From CAZTTH01 sp964615975 (GTDB lineage: Bacteria; Verrucomicrobiota; Lentisphaeria; JABSQK01; JAJFLO01), in NCBI GenBank assembly GCA_964615975.1, contig CAZTTH010000043.1, positions 1 through 29,013 on the forward strand: a DNA stretch of 29,013 nucleotides. Reading direction: 5' to 3'. The translations under genes were made by a program, and so were the position numbers. Under the pieces are notes generated by a model that worked only from the letters and a program-made list of their open reading frames with translations, was not told where the DNA came from and made no database searches. Below, piece by piece: positions 1 to 8,397 of the stretch; positions within the stretch are counted from its first letter, which is position 1, and each line of letters opens with the position of its first letter.

Positions 1-1
1 A

Positions 2-454
2 TTACTTGACCTTGATGGTGATGATCTGATTGGGAGAACGAAAATCAAACTTGACCTGATCATACTCGGGCGGGCCGAATTTGCCTCTGATGTTGTTGGA
101 AAAGCCATAGGGTTCAGTCGGCAAACCCATGAAATTACGATCGAGTATTTCGTTATTGTTTTCATCGTGGAACAATTGAATGGCGTATTCGCCAAAGGGG
201 ATATCGGTGAATTCAATTTCCGCCTTTTTATTGACTATCTTCGTCAGTGCCCGCCGGAAGGTTTCGCTGTTTTGTGTGTAATTAACAGCAGAATCGAACA
301 TCGCGATCCGCACCAGCCCCAGATCATTTTTCATGCCCATTACCATGACTTTAAGGGTCCCTCTGGTGATTGTCTCAATGTCGGATTGTTGGGCTTGAAC
401 GGCGTACACGCTCATGAAATATATGATAATAAATAATGGAAAGCGGTAAGGCAT
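2..454 (-). CDS. DUF2141-family secreted protein
   Basis: This is a 150-residue protein of the DUF2141 family, which has no established biochemical role. Residues 1-22 form a Sec signal peptide with a short basic start, a hydrophobic stretch and an AVQAQ cleavage region. The mature part has the family pattern: a beta-rich start, a FRRALTKI-type segment, the signature F-D-I-P-x-G-x-Y-A-I-Q-L-F-H-D-E-N-N-N, and the downstream G-L-P-T-E-P-Y-G-F-S-N-N block. It is therefore likely exported to the periplasm or cell surface. I chose the ATG at 454 because AGAGGG lies a few bases upstream; an in-frame GTG at 472 would place that Shine-Dalgarno inside the gene. The stop codon lies at positions 2-4, so the gene is complete. 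It lies 98 bp behind the ketosynthase gene on the same strand and could be co-transcribed with it, though nothing links their functions directly. Confidence 0.85.
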   Translation of the reverse strand: MPYRFPLFIIIYFMSVYAVQAQQSDIETITRGTLKVMVMGMKNDLGLVRIAMFDSAVNYTQNSETFRRALTKIVNKKAEIEFTDIPFGEYAIQLFHDENNNEILDRNFMGLPTEPYGFSNNIRGKFGPPEYDQVKFDFRSPNQIITIKVK

Positions 455-507
455 ATTTCCCTCTTTTAGCACTTTGGAAGACTTGGTTTAATCAATATGG
501 AAGTCTG

Positions 508-535
508 AAATTCCATCTCTAATCTGAAATGAATT
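508..535. repeat. Heptamer-periodic spacer repeat
   Basis: Four consecutive 7-bp units (AAATTCC, ATCTCTA, ATCTGAA, ATGAATT) fill the spacer between the ketosynthase and DUF2141 genes. The units resemble those at 4048-4075 and 11008-11083. A short inverted repeat, ATGGAA (497-502) with TTCCAT (511-516), overlaps the start of the tract. It has no T-run after it on the minus strand, so I do not call it a terminator. Confidence 0.4.
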
Positions 536-552
536 TTTTGCATTTACAAAAA

Positions 553-2634
553 CTAATTTTTAGAACCAATATCGTGGTGGACATATTCCACTGATGTGAG
601 CCGGGATCGGATAGGCAGATTGTATTGCCGGGCGAAATCCAAAGAAGCGAGGAAATAACACGAGACTTCCGGACGGTCGATCAACAGCGTCTGCTCATTG
701 AGTTGATCATGACTTCCGACGACAATCACCATGCCGTTTTGATGGGATAACCGGATGGCGGCAATGCGTAACGCACAAGCCAGTGAATTCAACTCCGCTT
801 CCACATTGAAATTGCTGCCCTGCAAATCAAAAACATTGGCAATCCGGCCGGCAATCACATTGTTCAGGATCCCCGGACCGGTGTCTTCCGTGACCGGGGG
901 ATATTTTTCCTTGTAATTAATCAGTGATGTGATTGTTTCTTCTGGACAACTCGCCAAGGCCTTCATCATTTCAAAGTAGATGACTCGTTTCGCCAGATGG
1001 CGGGAATGATCCAATCCCAAGGTACTGGCGGAAATCACTGTCACCAAGGGTTTATCCAAACTGGATAAATCGATATGCAGTTCTTGCGCCAAATGATGCA
1101 CGGCGACCAAGGCCGATATTTGGACTTTATCGATCTGCGGCAGACTGCGTGGCGGCAGATGCAGGAGCTTCGCTAACTCCTCGGCAAGGGTCAGCTCCGT
1201 CGACATGGTTTTTATCCCGCAAATCACCACGTTATTGCGGGGATTTACTTCGGGATCCAGCAAGGTGTGTTCACGCAGATATTCTTCCAGTACCAGATGG
1301 TAATTGATGCCGCCAAAACCAAAACTGGAGACCCCGAACCGGAGTGGAGATAATTTCTCGTCGAGGGCCAGGGGTTGGGTATTGACCTGACACTGTTCAT
1401 TCCCAGCGGTAAGCCCTGACTGAAAATAGGGGGATGGCGGGAGAATGCGGTGTTTCAGGCTCAGCAGGCATTTGAGCAGGCTCACCGCGCCTGCCGCCGC
1501 CTTGGTGTGCCCTAACAACGCTTTGACCGATCCGATATAGGGGGTGTGGCCGGCAAAGAATTGTTGCAGAGATGTGGTTTCAATGGTATCGCCAATCGTG
1601 GTGCCGGTAGCATGTGCTTCCACATAAATTGTTTGTTTTTTCTCCTCATTCCCCTGCGTCCGTTCATAGGCGCGCAATTGCCCGTCAACTGTTGGTTCAA
1701 ACAAACTCCCGGTCTTGCCGTCACTGGAGGCGCCACAAGCGCGAAGAACCCCATGAATCGGATGTCCATTCCTGACCGCATCCTGGAATCGTTCCAAAAC
1801 CAGAACCACCGCGCCTTCTCCCTGATTCAACCCTCGACTGCGGCTATCCAGAGGGCGACAGGGCTCATCGGCCAGGGCGCCAACCTTGCTGAATAACACA
1901 TAGGTTTCCGGTTGAATATTGGCTTCCACCCCGCCGCACAGAACCAGATCGCATTCCCCCGACTTTAACATCATCATACTGATATCGATAGCGGCCAAGG
2001 ATGAAGCGCAGGCCGCATCAATCAGAGCCGCTTCGCCCTTGAAGCCAAAGCGTTCTTTCACCATATACAGTGCCGAACTCGGAATCAGGTTTTTGATGAT
2101 CGTTTTTCGATCCGGCACCTTGGCGCCATAATGCCGCCGGATCAGTTCCAGGATGTTTTCGCCATCAGGAAGTTGTTGATCCTGGATAAACCGCTGTAAA
2201 TCAGCTTCTTCATCAATCAGAAATTTCTGCATGGGCAAGGCGCCATCCTGATCCATGCAGCCAAGAAAGATATTCACCCGTTCGGGCGCGATCATCTGCC
2301 AATCAAGGTTGGTTAATGCCTGCTGCGTCGCTGCCAAAGTCATGATCTGAAGACGGCTATGAGTTGGTGACGATACCCCGGCGGCTTGAGCGGCTCCGCT
2401 CATGATATCAGCATCGATATATCCCCCGAATGTCGAATAGGTTTTATCGGCCGCCTCCCGGTTGGGACTGCAATACAATGATTTATCCCAGCGTTCGTTC
2501 GGGACTTCTTGAATCGCACAACGTGCCGCCAGCAGGTTTTCCCAGAATTGCTCCGGATTCCCTGCCTGCGGCAGAACACAACCATACCCGATGACACATA
2601 CTTCGGCATTCGAATAGGACTGATGGGTATTCAT
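553..2634 (-). CDS. Ketosynthase fused to a half-length CLF-like domain
   Basis: This 693-residue protein has two regions. Residues 10-450 are a complete polyketide-type beta-ketoacyl synthase with the Cys-His-His triad intact: C209 in DAACASS, H341 in EAHATGT and H376 in LLGHTKAAAG, followed by the SSFGFGGINYH loop near 436-446. It should catalyse decarboxylative Claisen condensation of acyl thioesters. Residues 466-693 resemble the N-terminal half of a second thiolase-fold domain (GRIANVFDLQGS near 596-607), but the position of the nucleophile is Leu615, so it is inactive. That resembles a truncated chain-length factor, as in KS-CLF pairs of aromatic and PUFA synthases. No acyltransferase, carrier-protein, KR or DH domain is present, so partners must be supplied in trans. 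It is the last biosynthetic gene of a minus-strand series. Family identity is firm; the product is unknown. Confidence 0.88.
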   Translation of the reverse strand: MNTHQSYSNAEVCVIGYGCVLPQAGNPEQFWENLLAARCAIQEVPNERWDKSLYCSPNREAADKTYSTFGGYIDADIMSGAAQAAGVSSPTHSRLQIMTLAATQQALTNLDWQMIAPERVNIFLGCMDQDGALPMQKFLIDEEADLQRFIQDQQLPDGENILELIRRHYGAKVPDRKTIIKNLIPSSALYMVKERFGFKGEAALIDAACASSLAAIDISMMMLKSGECDLVLCGGVEANIQPETYVLFSKVGALADEPCRPLDSRSRGLNQGEGAVVLVLERFQDAVRNGHPIHGVLRACGASSDGKTGSLFEPTVDGQLRAYERTQGNEEKKQTIYVEAHATGTTIGDTIETTSLQQFFAGHTPYIGSVKALLGHTKAAAGAVSLLKCLLSLKHRILPPSPYFQSGLTAGNEQCQVNTQPLALDEKLSPLRFGVSSFGFGGINYHLVLEEYLREHTLLDPEVNPRNNVVICGIKTMSTELTLAEELAKLLHLPPRSLPQIDKVQISALVAVHHLAQELHIDLSSLDKPLVTVISASTLGLDHSRHLAKRVIYFEMMKALASCPEETITSLINYKEKYPPVTEDTGPGILNNVIAGRIANVFDLQGSNFNVEAELNSLACALRIAAIRLSHQNGMVIVVGSHDQLNEQTLLIDRPEVSCYFLASLDFARQYNLPIRSRLTSVEYVHHDIGSKN

Positions 2635-2683
2635 CGCTGGTTGATCGGTCTGCTTAATACTGAAATTTATGTACTCTCATATC

Positions 2684-2920
2684 TCAAAATCCAAGCACCA
2701 AATCTCCAATCAGCGCTAATGACTGGATTCTAAAAAACTTACCCCCATAGACACCGGCCAGATTCGGTAAGGTTTTGACGATTTGGACGTGAATATGTTG
2801 AGGGTTATTTGAGTTTTGGAGCTTGTTGTTTGGGATTTCAATCTTGTTTTTATCAATCGATTCCATGATTAAATCCTTTGCCTCCGCGTTCATCCATGTA
2901 ATCCGCGGTACAATCTTCAT
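2684..2920 (-). CDS. Possible small ORF coupled to the acyltransferase gene
   Basis: A 78-codon frame starts with an ATG at 2920-2918 that overlaps the TGA of the acyltransferase gene in an ATGA arrangement, and it ends at 2684. The predicted peptide begins MKIVPRITWMNAEAKD and shows no family I recognise. Its C-terminal part is encoded by the heptamer-repeat tract at 2686-2713. That suggests much of the frame is non-coding spacer that happens to be open. The only support is the start/stop overlap, which often marks translational coupling. I regard it as doubtful. Confidence 0.2.
   Translation of the reverse strand: MKIVPRITWMNAEAKDLIMESIDKNKIEIPNNKLQNSNNPQHIHVQIVKTLPNLAGVYGGKFFRIQSLALIGDLVLGF
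2686..2713. repeat. Heptamer-periodic spacer repeat
   Basis: Four 7-bp units (AAAATCC, AAGCACC, AAATCTC, CAATCAG) lie just upstream of the ketosynthase start. They share the A-rich first half and C-rich second half of the units at 11008-11083. The rest of the 282-bp spacer (2635-2916) holds no promoter I can support. Confidence 0.4.
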
Positions 2921-4029
2921 TTGACTTTTCGCAGTTGAATATGAAATCGTTTCTCCAGTAGATACTTGATTGCCAGAAAGCCGACCAACCAACTGAGAGA
3001 CAATAATAACAAGGGATAGCCGATCCAGATCACAGGATTATATCCCTCCCAGAGATGCGCCATCATATACCCCGGATCGACATGTCGATGCAATACAAAG
3101 GATAGCCGATGTCCTACCGCCATGTGAATGATATAAATCAAAAGAATACCCCGACTATAACTGGTGACGATGCCATAACGTCGAAAGCGGTGTTTCGCAA
3201 ATGCCCAGGTTGAGATCATCAGCAAGACGATGGCAACCCCCATCAACCCAACAACAAACCAGGAAGCGGGCATAAACAGGGACGGACCTATTATATTGCC
3301 GTTATCCAACGTTGGAATAAGTTGCTTTCGACTCACAGCTCCCACGATCATCATAACTCCACAGGTCATGGCGGTGACATCAAAATGACGATGCCCGGAA
3401 TAGCGCCGGTAACAATGGGTAACAATATATCCACATACGACAGTGGCGAACCAGGGGAAAAACGGCCAGGCATGATTATCGTCAACATCGCCAAAAATAA
3501 TTCGCGGCAGATAACGGCGATCCCCAATAAATAACTGGCGCAGCGGTTCGGTGCATACCAAAGTCAATATCCCCGCGCTCAACACTCCTGGAATAGACAT
3601 AACCCTTAGTACTATGACAATGACAATGATTGACAAAGCCATGAATTGCAAAACGTTCCAGGCCAGGAAAGCCCCCCGGCCCGCCGCCAGCCAATTCGTT
3701 ACACCGCCCAAAAACCATAGAACGACCGCATTGCTGCAAATCAACGCGATGGTCTTTAACTCCATTTTCTGATTGGGACCATGCGATTCTTCCAGCCCCC
3801 AGCAGACCATACATCCCGCGGTAAAGGGAATCATCAGGGAAAACATCGCTACAAACATGAATTTATTAACCAGTGGGGCGATGAAACAATCTGCTGGATA
3901 AGTAATCATGCCGTTATCGGTGGCGACCCAATAGAAGGCATGGTTGCAGATCATAAAGAACACACAGAGAAATTTTAACCAGTCCAGTCCAGGCCAGTTC
4001 TGGCGGTTTGAATGGTGATTCGCGTCCAT
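2917..4029 (-). CDS. Acyltransferase-3-like integral membrane protein
   Basis: This is a 370-residue protein with about ten hydrophobic segments. The N-terminus reads G-L-D-W-L-K followed, after ten residues, by a histidine (K19 to H30). This matches the LDxLRx10H signature of acyltransferase-3/OafA-type membrane O-acyltransferases, with lysine in place of the usual arginine. Such enzymes transfer acyl groups to sugars, lipids or secondary metabolites at the inner membrane. Similarity to DUF1624-type membrane acetyltransferases is an alternative. I start at the ATG at 4029; an in-frame TTG two codons upstream has no better ribosome site. The gene lies 75 bp behind the ASPIC/UnbV gene and 282 bp ahead of the ketosynthase gene on the same strand, which suggests it tailors the locus product. 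The substrate is not inferable. Confidence 0.7.
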   Translation of the reverse strand: MDANHHSNRQNWPGLDWLKFLCVFFMICNHAFYWVATDNGMITYPADCFIAPLVNKFMFVAMFSLMIPFTAGCMVCWGLEESHGPNQKMELKTIALICSNAVVLWFLGGVTNWLAAGRGAFLAWNVLQFMALSIIVIVIVLRVMSIPGVLSAGILTLVCTEPLRQLFIGDRRYLPRIIFGDVDDNHAWPFFPWFATVVCGYIVTHCYRRYSGHRHFDVTAMTCGVMMIVGAVSRKQLIPTLDNGNIIGPSLFMPASWFVVGLMGVAIVLLMISTWAFAKHRFRRYGIVTSYSRGILLIYIIHMAVGHRLSFVLHRHVDPGYMMAHLWEGYNPVIWIGYPLLLLSLSWLVGFLAIKYLLEKRFHIQLRKVK

Positions 4030-4047
4030 TAACAATTTAATTATTAA

Positions 4048-4075
4048 ATTTCAGATTTTAGATATTGGATTGGCC
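4048..4075. repeat. Heptamer-periodic spacer repeat
   Basis: Four 7-bp units (ATTTCAG, ATTTTAG, ATATTGG, ATTGGCC) fill most of the 75-bp spacer between the acyltransferase and ASPIC/UnbV genes. The first unit is identical to the first unit of the tract at 15999-16026. Confidence 0.4.
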
Positions 4076-4104
4076 GGTGGATTCTTGGGCAAAAAAATGT
4101 TCCG

Positions 4105-6786
4105 TTACGATTTCCATGCCAGCATTCCCCGGGATTTGGAAACGATCACAGTGCCCCGGCTTAGTCGATCCAATGTCAGATTGGTCACAGTCCGTTTTTT
4201 ATCCGGCCAGCTAATGACGATGGTAGTGGCAGGTTCGCTGCCCAGACCGATAAGGAGATCGCTCAACTGATTGGTAATATGACTGCCCTGGCAGGCGCGC
4301 TGCACGGCCAGATATTTACCATTCACCACGACTTTGGCGCCAATGGCATTATGATTGAAGGAGCCGGGAGTATCATCAAGCAGGCGAATTTTTATCCACT
4401 GATTTGCTGAATAGGTGTTCAGAAACACCCGGGTTCGGCCCGGTTCGAAATTAGTTAACAATGGGTAATTGTGATCAACAGAAGGGAGCGCGGCAACGCG
4501 CCCGTCAGGCCCTCGCCACTTTAGGTTTGTGGCTTTGGAGCTGCGCGAATCATAACCGCCTTGGTTGCGGACAATCAGGTCGGCAAAGCCATCACCATTG
4601 AGGTCAGCTGCCATCGTGCTGCGGCCATTCTCAGATGCCTGGATCAGGTCCTGATTGATGATCCGTTCGAGAAGATATAAACCCTGAGCTGTCCACACAC
4701 TGCGATCGTAGCTAGATACTCGATCGCGCTTGACCCAGTTTTGCGTAGGCGCCGGACGATCAATATAACCATCCGCAACCAGATGGTCATAGTTCAATTC
4801 CTCGATATTAAAGACGTGATGTTCAGCCGTTAAATCGACCAGGCGAAAAGATGTCGGATCCCGGGTGGCATTGATCAAAAGCCGTCCCGGACAGGTGCCG
4901 ATAGTGCTTTGAATACTGCCGCCCCGACCATTGAGGCAACCCACAAAATACAAATCCGGCAAGCCATCATTCTGAACATCAAGCCCGGTCGAACTCCAGG
5001 CAAATTCATAGGGGTCGATGGTGTCGAGAGTGAAATCCGGACGGTAACCACTTAAATTCGAGGTTGAGCGAATGTTATTGGGCAATGACGTATCGGGTGG
5101 AAGCACCTGGGAATGTCGTACCCGGTTCGCCAATCCTCGGGTGATGTCGTTGCCATCGATAAAGAGATGGCGCGCATCGTAGTAGCCCAGGCGCAACGTA
5201 TCGGTCAAAACCGGCTCGAACATGGTCAGCGGATCGAACCCGATATAACTGTTGGCATAAATACCCGCGCCAAGATTCGCCACAAAAATATCTTCCTTTA
5301 AGTCGCCATTGAAATCAGCCGGGGTGAACGACATCCAGCTTCCAGGATTTTGAGAACGCGGCGGATAACCGATTTTAAAATGCCGGCCACGTTCGTTGAT
5401 AAATAAGCTGATGACATTGAAATCGTGAGCCACCCACAAATCCGGATAGCCATCGTCATTTACATCCTGAAAGAATGCCGCCCAGGTGATCAAGGCCGCT
5501 TCGCCTCGTTGACCATTGAGGGTTAGAATTTCTGGGGTATACGGCTCAACCTTGATGTTCAATAAAGAATATTCCCGTGGAATTAAAGGAATCCGCTTCA
5601 ACCGATAAAATCCCACCAGTGGATGAGCGGGTGTGATGGCCTCGTCCACTCCCATTTCCCGCCCTTGTTCCTTGAATTTTAATTCCCCCGTTTCAGCCAA
5701 TTGATTGATATACAGTTGATTGGCGGCGCCTGCCCAGGAACGAGCTCCTCCCGGCCAGTAATCCGGGTCCACGGTATTACCAACGAAGACATCCAAATCG
5801 CCATCCAGATCAATGTCGGCTACCGCCAGGGAAGTCGTTGACCGATGGCCTTCAATGCCCGCTGCGCGGCTGACGTCCTGCCATTCGGGTAGACCATCGT
5901 TATCCTGATCGCCCATATTTAAATAAAGGCTGTTAGCGGCCATAGATTCGGACCCGCGCGCGGATGAAACTTGATCATCGCTATTATTGCGCGGGACATA
6001 CCCCGGCAAAAAATAATGCCCCAGTCCGGCTACCGGCCGTTTGGTTTGGCGCGCTTCCCGGCCTTCGGGAGCGATGAAGCGCGGCAGGATATGTTGGGTT
6101 TTGAGATCCGACCATACATAACCGGGCAAAGCATTGCCGACCCACAAGTCCGGATAACCGTTATTATCGAAATCGGCAGCTACCGCAACAATCGATTGAC
6201 GCCCCGGCCGCGCACCTGAATCAGCGGTTGACGAACGCGGATATAAACACTCTTCGATAAGCATTTCTTCCTGTTGATAGGTCTCGTTCCGAGTCGTCAG
6301 TTGACTGACCTGGGTAAATCGGGGATAACCTTGCTCATTATTTCCCTGATTGAGATAGAGGCAATTATGTTGATGGCGCGGGGTTGTCATCAATATCCCT
6401 TTTTCATCCGACGGGCGTGTCCAATTGCGTCCGTCCTGACACAGGTATATATCAAGACGGCCATCGCCATTGGCATCAAAGATCACCATTCCGGCACTGA
6501 ATTGACTGAAAAAATTCGACCAACTTTTAGCGTCTTCGTCGAATGGATCGATCTCCCGCATTGGCTGCACAGGTTCCAACTCCTTGAAACTATCATCCAC
6601 TTCGGTCGCTCCTTCGCCCGGCGGTATCGCGGCATTTGCTTGCGACCGGCTCTCATCGTCAATCGTCAATCGACTTTCCGTGGCGACCCGATTGATGTAG
6701 TTGGTGAAAAAATGATTGAACCACATTAGAAAAAGTCCGAACAGAATTAGTAATGTCATTCCGACTTTTTTGCGGGTGATTTTCAT
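4105..6786 (-). CDS. Membrane-anchored FG-GAP/ASPIC-UnbV protein
   Basis: This is an 893-residue protein. One hydrophobic segment (about residues 9-29) after a basic N-terminus acts as a signal anchor, and the rest should be periplasmic or extracellular. FG-GAP/VCBS repeats with Ca2+-binding DxDxDG-type loops start near residues 104, 205, 324, 441, 491, 603 and 728. An extra acidic loop lies near 293. Together they imply a beta-propeller of about seven blades. Residues about 797-878 match the ASPIC/UnbV domain: N-A-I-G-A-K-V-V-V, a G-S-H-I-T-N-Q stretch, I-G-L-G and I-S-W-P-D. This architecture is shared with CRTAC1-type proteins and with UnbV, a protein conserved beside enediyne polyketide synthases. 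Its biochemical role is not established. It lies in series with a ketosynthase gene, which echoes that association. Domain calls are secure; function is unknown. Confidence 0.88.
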   Translation of the reverse strand: MKITRKKVGMTLLILFGLFLMWFNHFFTNYINRVATESRLTIDDESRSQANAAIPPGEGATEVDDSFKELEPVQPMREIDPFDEDAKSWSNFFSQFSAGMVIFDANGDGRLDIYLCQDGRNWTRPSDEKGILMTTPRHQHNCLYLNQGNNEQGYPRFTQVSQLTTRNETYQQEEMLIEECLYPRSSTADSGARPGRQSIVAVAADFDNNGYPDLWVGNALPGYVWSDLKTQHILPRFIAPEGREARQTKRPVAGLGHYFLPGYVPRNNSDDQVSSARGSESMAANSLYLNMGDQDNDGLPEWQDVSRAAGIEGHRSTTSLAVADIDLDGDLDVFVGNTVDPDYWPGGARSWAGAANQLYINQLAETGELKFKEQGREMGVDEAITPAHPLVGFYRLKRIPLIPREYSLLNIKVEPYTPEILTLNGQRGEAALITWAAFFQDVNDDGYPDLWVAHDFNVISLFINERGRHFKIGYPPRSQNPGSWMSFTPADFNGDLKEDIFVANLGAGIYANSYIGFDPLTMFEPVLTDTLRLGYYDARHLFIDGNDITRGLANRVRHSQVLPPDTSLPNNIRSTSNLSGYRPDFTLDTIDPYEFAWSSTGLDVQNDGLPDLYFVGCLNGRGGSIQSTIGTCPGRLLINATRDPTSFRLVDLTAEHHVFNIEELNYDHLVADGYIDRPAPTQNWVKRDRVSSYDRSVWTAQGLYLLERIINQDLIQASENGRSTMAADLNGDGFADLIVRNQGGYDSRSSKATNLKWRGPDGRVAALPSVDHNYPLLTNFEPGRTRVFLNTYSANQWIKIRLLDDTPGSFNHNAIGAKVVVNGKYLAVQRACQGSHITNQLSDLLIGLGSEPATTIVISWPDKKRTVTNLTLDRLSRGTVIVSKSRGMLAWKS

Positions 6787-6822
6787 GTTACTTATGCTTC
6801 TTGATAAATTGTTTTCCGAATG

Positions 6823-6899
6823 TCATTCATCACTCCCTACGCCTCACTCTCCACTTCCTCATTCAGCATTCCTCATTCCTCATTCAGCATTTATCATTT
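6823..6899. repeat. Tandem heptanucleotide repeat array (about 11 units)
   Basis: Eleven consecutive 7-bp units occupy the spacer between the lipoprotein and ASPIC/UnbV genes. The best conserved units are CTCATTC (three copies) and AGCATTC/AGCATTT (two copies). A higher-order 21-bp period repeats the 16-mer TTCCTCATTCAGCATT at 6855-6870 and 6876-6891. The array ends five bases before the lipoprotein stop codon. It resembles the short tandem heptamer repeats (STRR) known from cyanobacterial spacers. Confidence 0.75.
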
Positions 6900-6903
6900 T
6901 CCC

Positions 6904-8397
6904 TTACCGGGTATTGTCGTCACGATAAATATTGTATGCGGGAGAGACGTAATGGTCATCATAATTCTTCATCGACTCCAACACCTGAGCGGGAATGGGA
7001 ATCCGGTATTTAATCACATCGACCATGCGTTCGTATGAGGTGATGATAATTTCGATAAAAGGTTGAGAGCGTCGCGGATAAGCGCGCAGATAAATTTCTT
7101 CCAATCCCAGCTCATGCGAATTCACCGCCCACAGTTCCGAATTCCGTTCTTCCAGGATATAGGCAAAACTGGGATGTGGTCCTTGCTTGAATAATAATTG
7201 GCGGCGCTCAATCAAGCTATCAGGATTGAGGATGCCGACACCAAAGCCGAATAAGGTAAAATCTTCATGTTCCACCAGAAGACTGAGTGGCAAATTGCCA
7301 ATAACGATCTTTTTATCATTCAGGGAGATTTGGATTTCCAGATATTCCGGTGAAAAAAAACTGGAGGTGATGGATTCGGTCCAGCGGTAATTAGTTAACG
7401 GCTTCACGAGGCTGATTTCCGCAGTGGTGGCGGTAAATAAAAAAGAGAGATCGAATGTGCTTCGTAGTGTTAATGAATATTTGCCGGGATTGACGAATTG
7501 AGAGAACGATGCTGGATACCGCTGAAAATCCCGCATGGTTTGTGGGGCTAAGAGTTCTCCCTCACGGGTAACCTGTGCAAAATGTTTTTGCAGTTTCTGC
7601 CGGGAGCCCTGGGAGGAATAACCCACCGGATCGTCGATAATCCGCACTGGCGCCGTCCCCAATGATTCCTGCACGGAGCGCAGACGTGACAGATCAGCTT
7701 TCACTTTGCGAGTATTCCAGGGTAGCGCTTCGCGTACGAATTGAGCGGACAATCGATTGACTTCGGCGGTCAGTTTGAAATAAGCTTCATCGGGAAAGGA
7801 AAACCAGGCATGATAAATTTCGCCGGCGCGATCCAGGGCATTGAGTTCCCATAATCCTGGCGCCAGACAATTATTAATGAGACCGATACGCAACGGCTTA
7901 TAAGTGGGGTTGGGAATAAAATCATACTCTCCTTTCAAGGTCCAGGGAGCGGCATCGAGAAGGTCGGTTTCGAAATGTGGTAGCCGATCCTTTCTGTTAC
8001 CGGTGGGAAAAGCTAGTCCATTACGCGAATATTCCGCCATCATCAAATTAAAGGCGTCGAATTCATCTGGAGGCGATTTCGACTGATAATGCAAACGCGG
8101 TGTCAGCCAATCCCAGGGAATGGAACGAAGTCGCAGAACATGTCGTGAGTCCCTGGCGCGTACTTTGATGACGCCAGTGAAATCTGGCGTTATCGTCATG
8201 TCGAGTGCTTCGATGCCTTCGAGCCAGTGATGTCCACGCAGCACGGTTTGCGTTGATGGCGTATAAAGGCTGCCGTCAGGCAACACGTCTTCCTGGGTTG
8301 GCATTACCGCGATATGACGATAGTGCAGGTCTTTACATCCCGTCAAAAGGAGTGCCACGGCAATAATCGCCACTATGATGCATCTAACGGATTTCAT
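6904..8397 (-). CDS. Predicted lipoprotein of unknown family
   Basis: This is a 497-residue protein that I do not recognise. Residues 1-20 are a lipoprotein signal peptide: K2, a hydrophobic core, then the lipobox LLTGC with Cys21 as the lipidation site. It should be anchored to a membrane and face the periplasm. Residue 22 is Lys, not Asp, which favours outer-membrane sorting under the E. coli +2 rule. The mature region is mixed alpha/beta with many aromatic residues, a segment about 120-200 rich in Pro and Trp, and no recognisable catalytic motif. The start overlaps the preceding gene by 14 bp, so the two are probably translationally coupled. It sits upstream of the ASPIC/UnbV gene, separated by the heptamer array. 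Co-location suggests an envelope role for the locus, possibly in export or display of its product. Confidence 0.75.
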   Translation of the reverse strand: MKSVRCIIVAIIAVALLLTGCKDLHYRHIAVMPTQEDVLPDGSLYTPSTQTVLRGHHWLEGIEALDMTITPDFTGVIKVRARDSRHVLRLRSIPWDWLTPRLHYQSKSPPDEFDAFNLMMAEYSRNGLAFPTGNRKDRLPHFETDLLDAAPWTLKGEYDFIPNPTYKPLRIGLINNCLAPGLWELNALDRAGEIYHAWFSFPDEAYFKLTAEVNRLSAQFVREALPWNTRKVKADLSRLRSVQESLGTAPVRIIDDPVGYSSQGSRQKLQKHFAQVTREGELLAPQTMRDFQRYPASFSQFVNPGKYSLTLRSTFDLSFLFTATTAEISLVKPLTNYRWTESITSSFFSPEYLEIQISLNDKKIVIGNLPLSLLVEHEDFTLFGFGVGILNPDSLIERRQLLFKQGPHPSFAYILEERNSELWAVNSHELGLEEIYLRAYPRRSQPFIEIIITSYERMVDVIKYRIPIPAQVLESMKNYDDHYVSPAYNIYRDDNTR

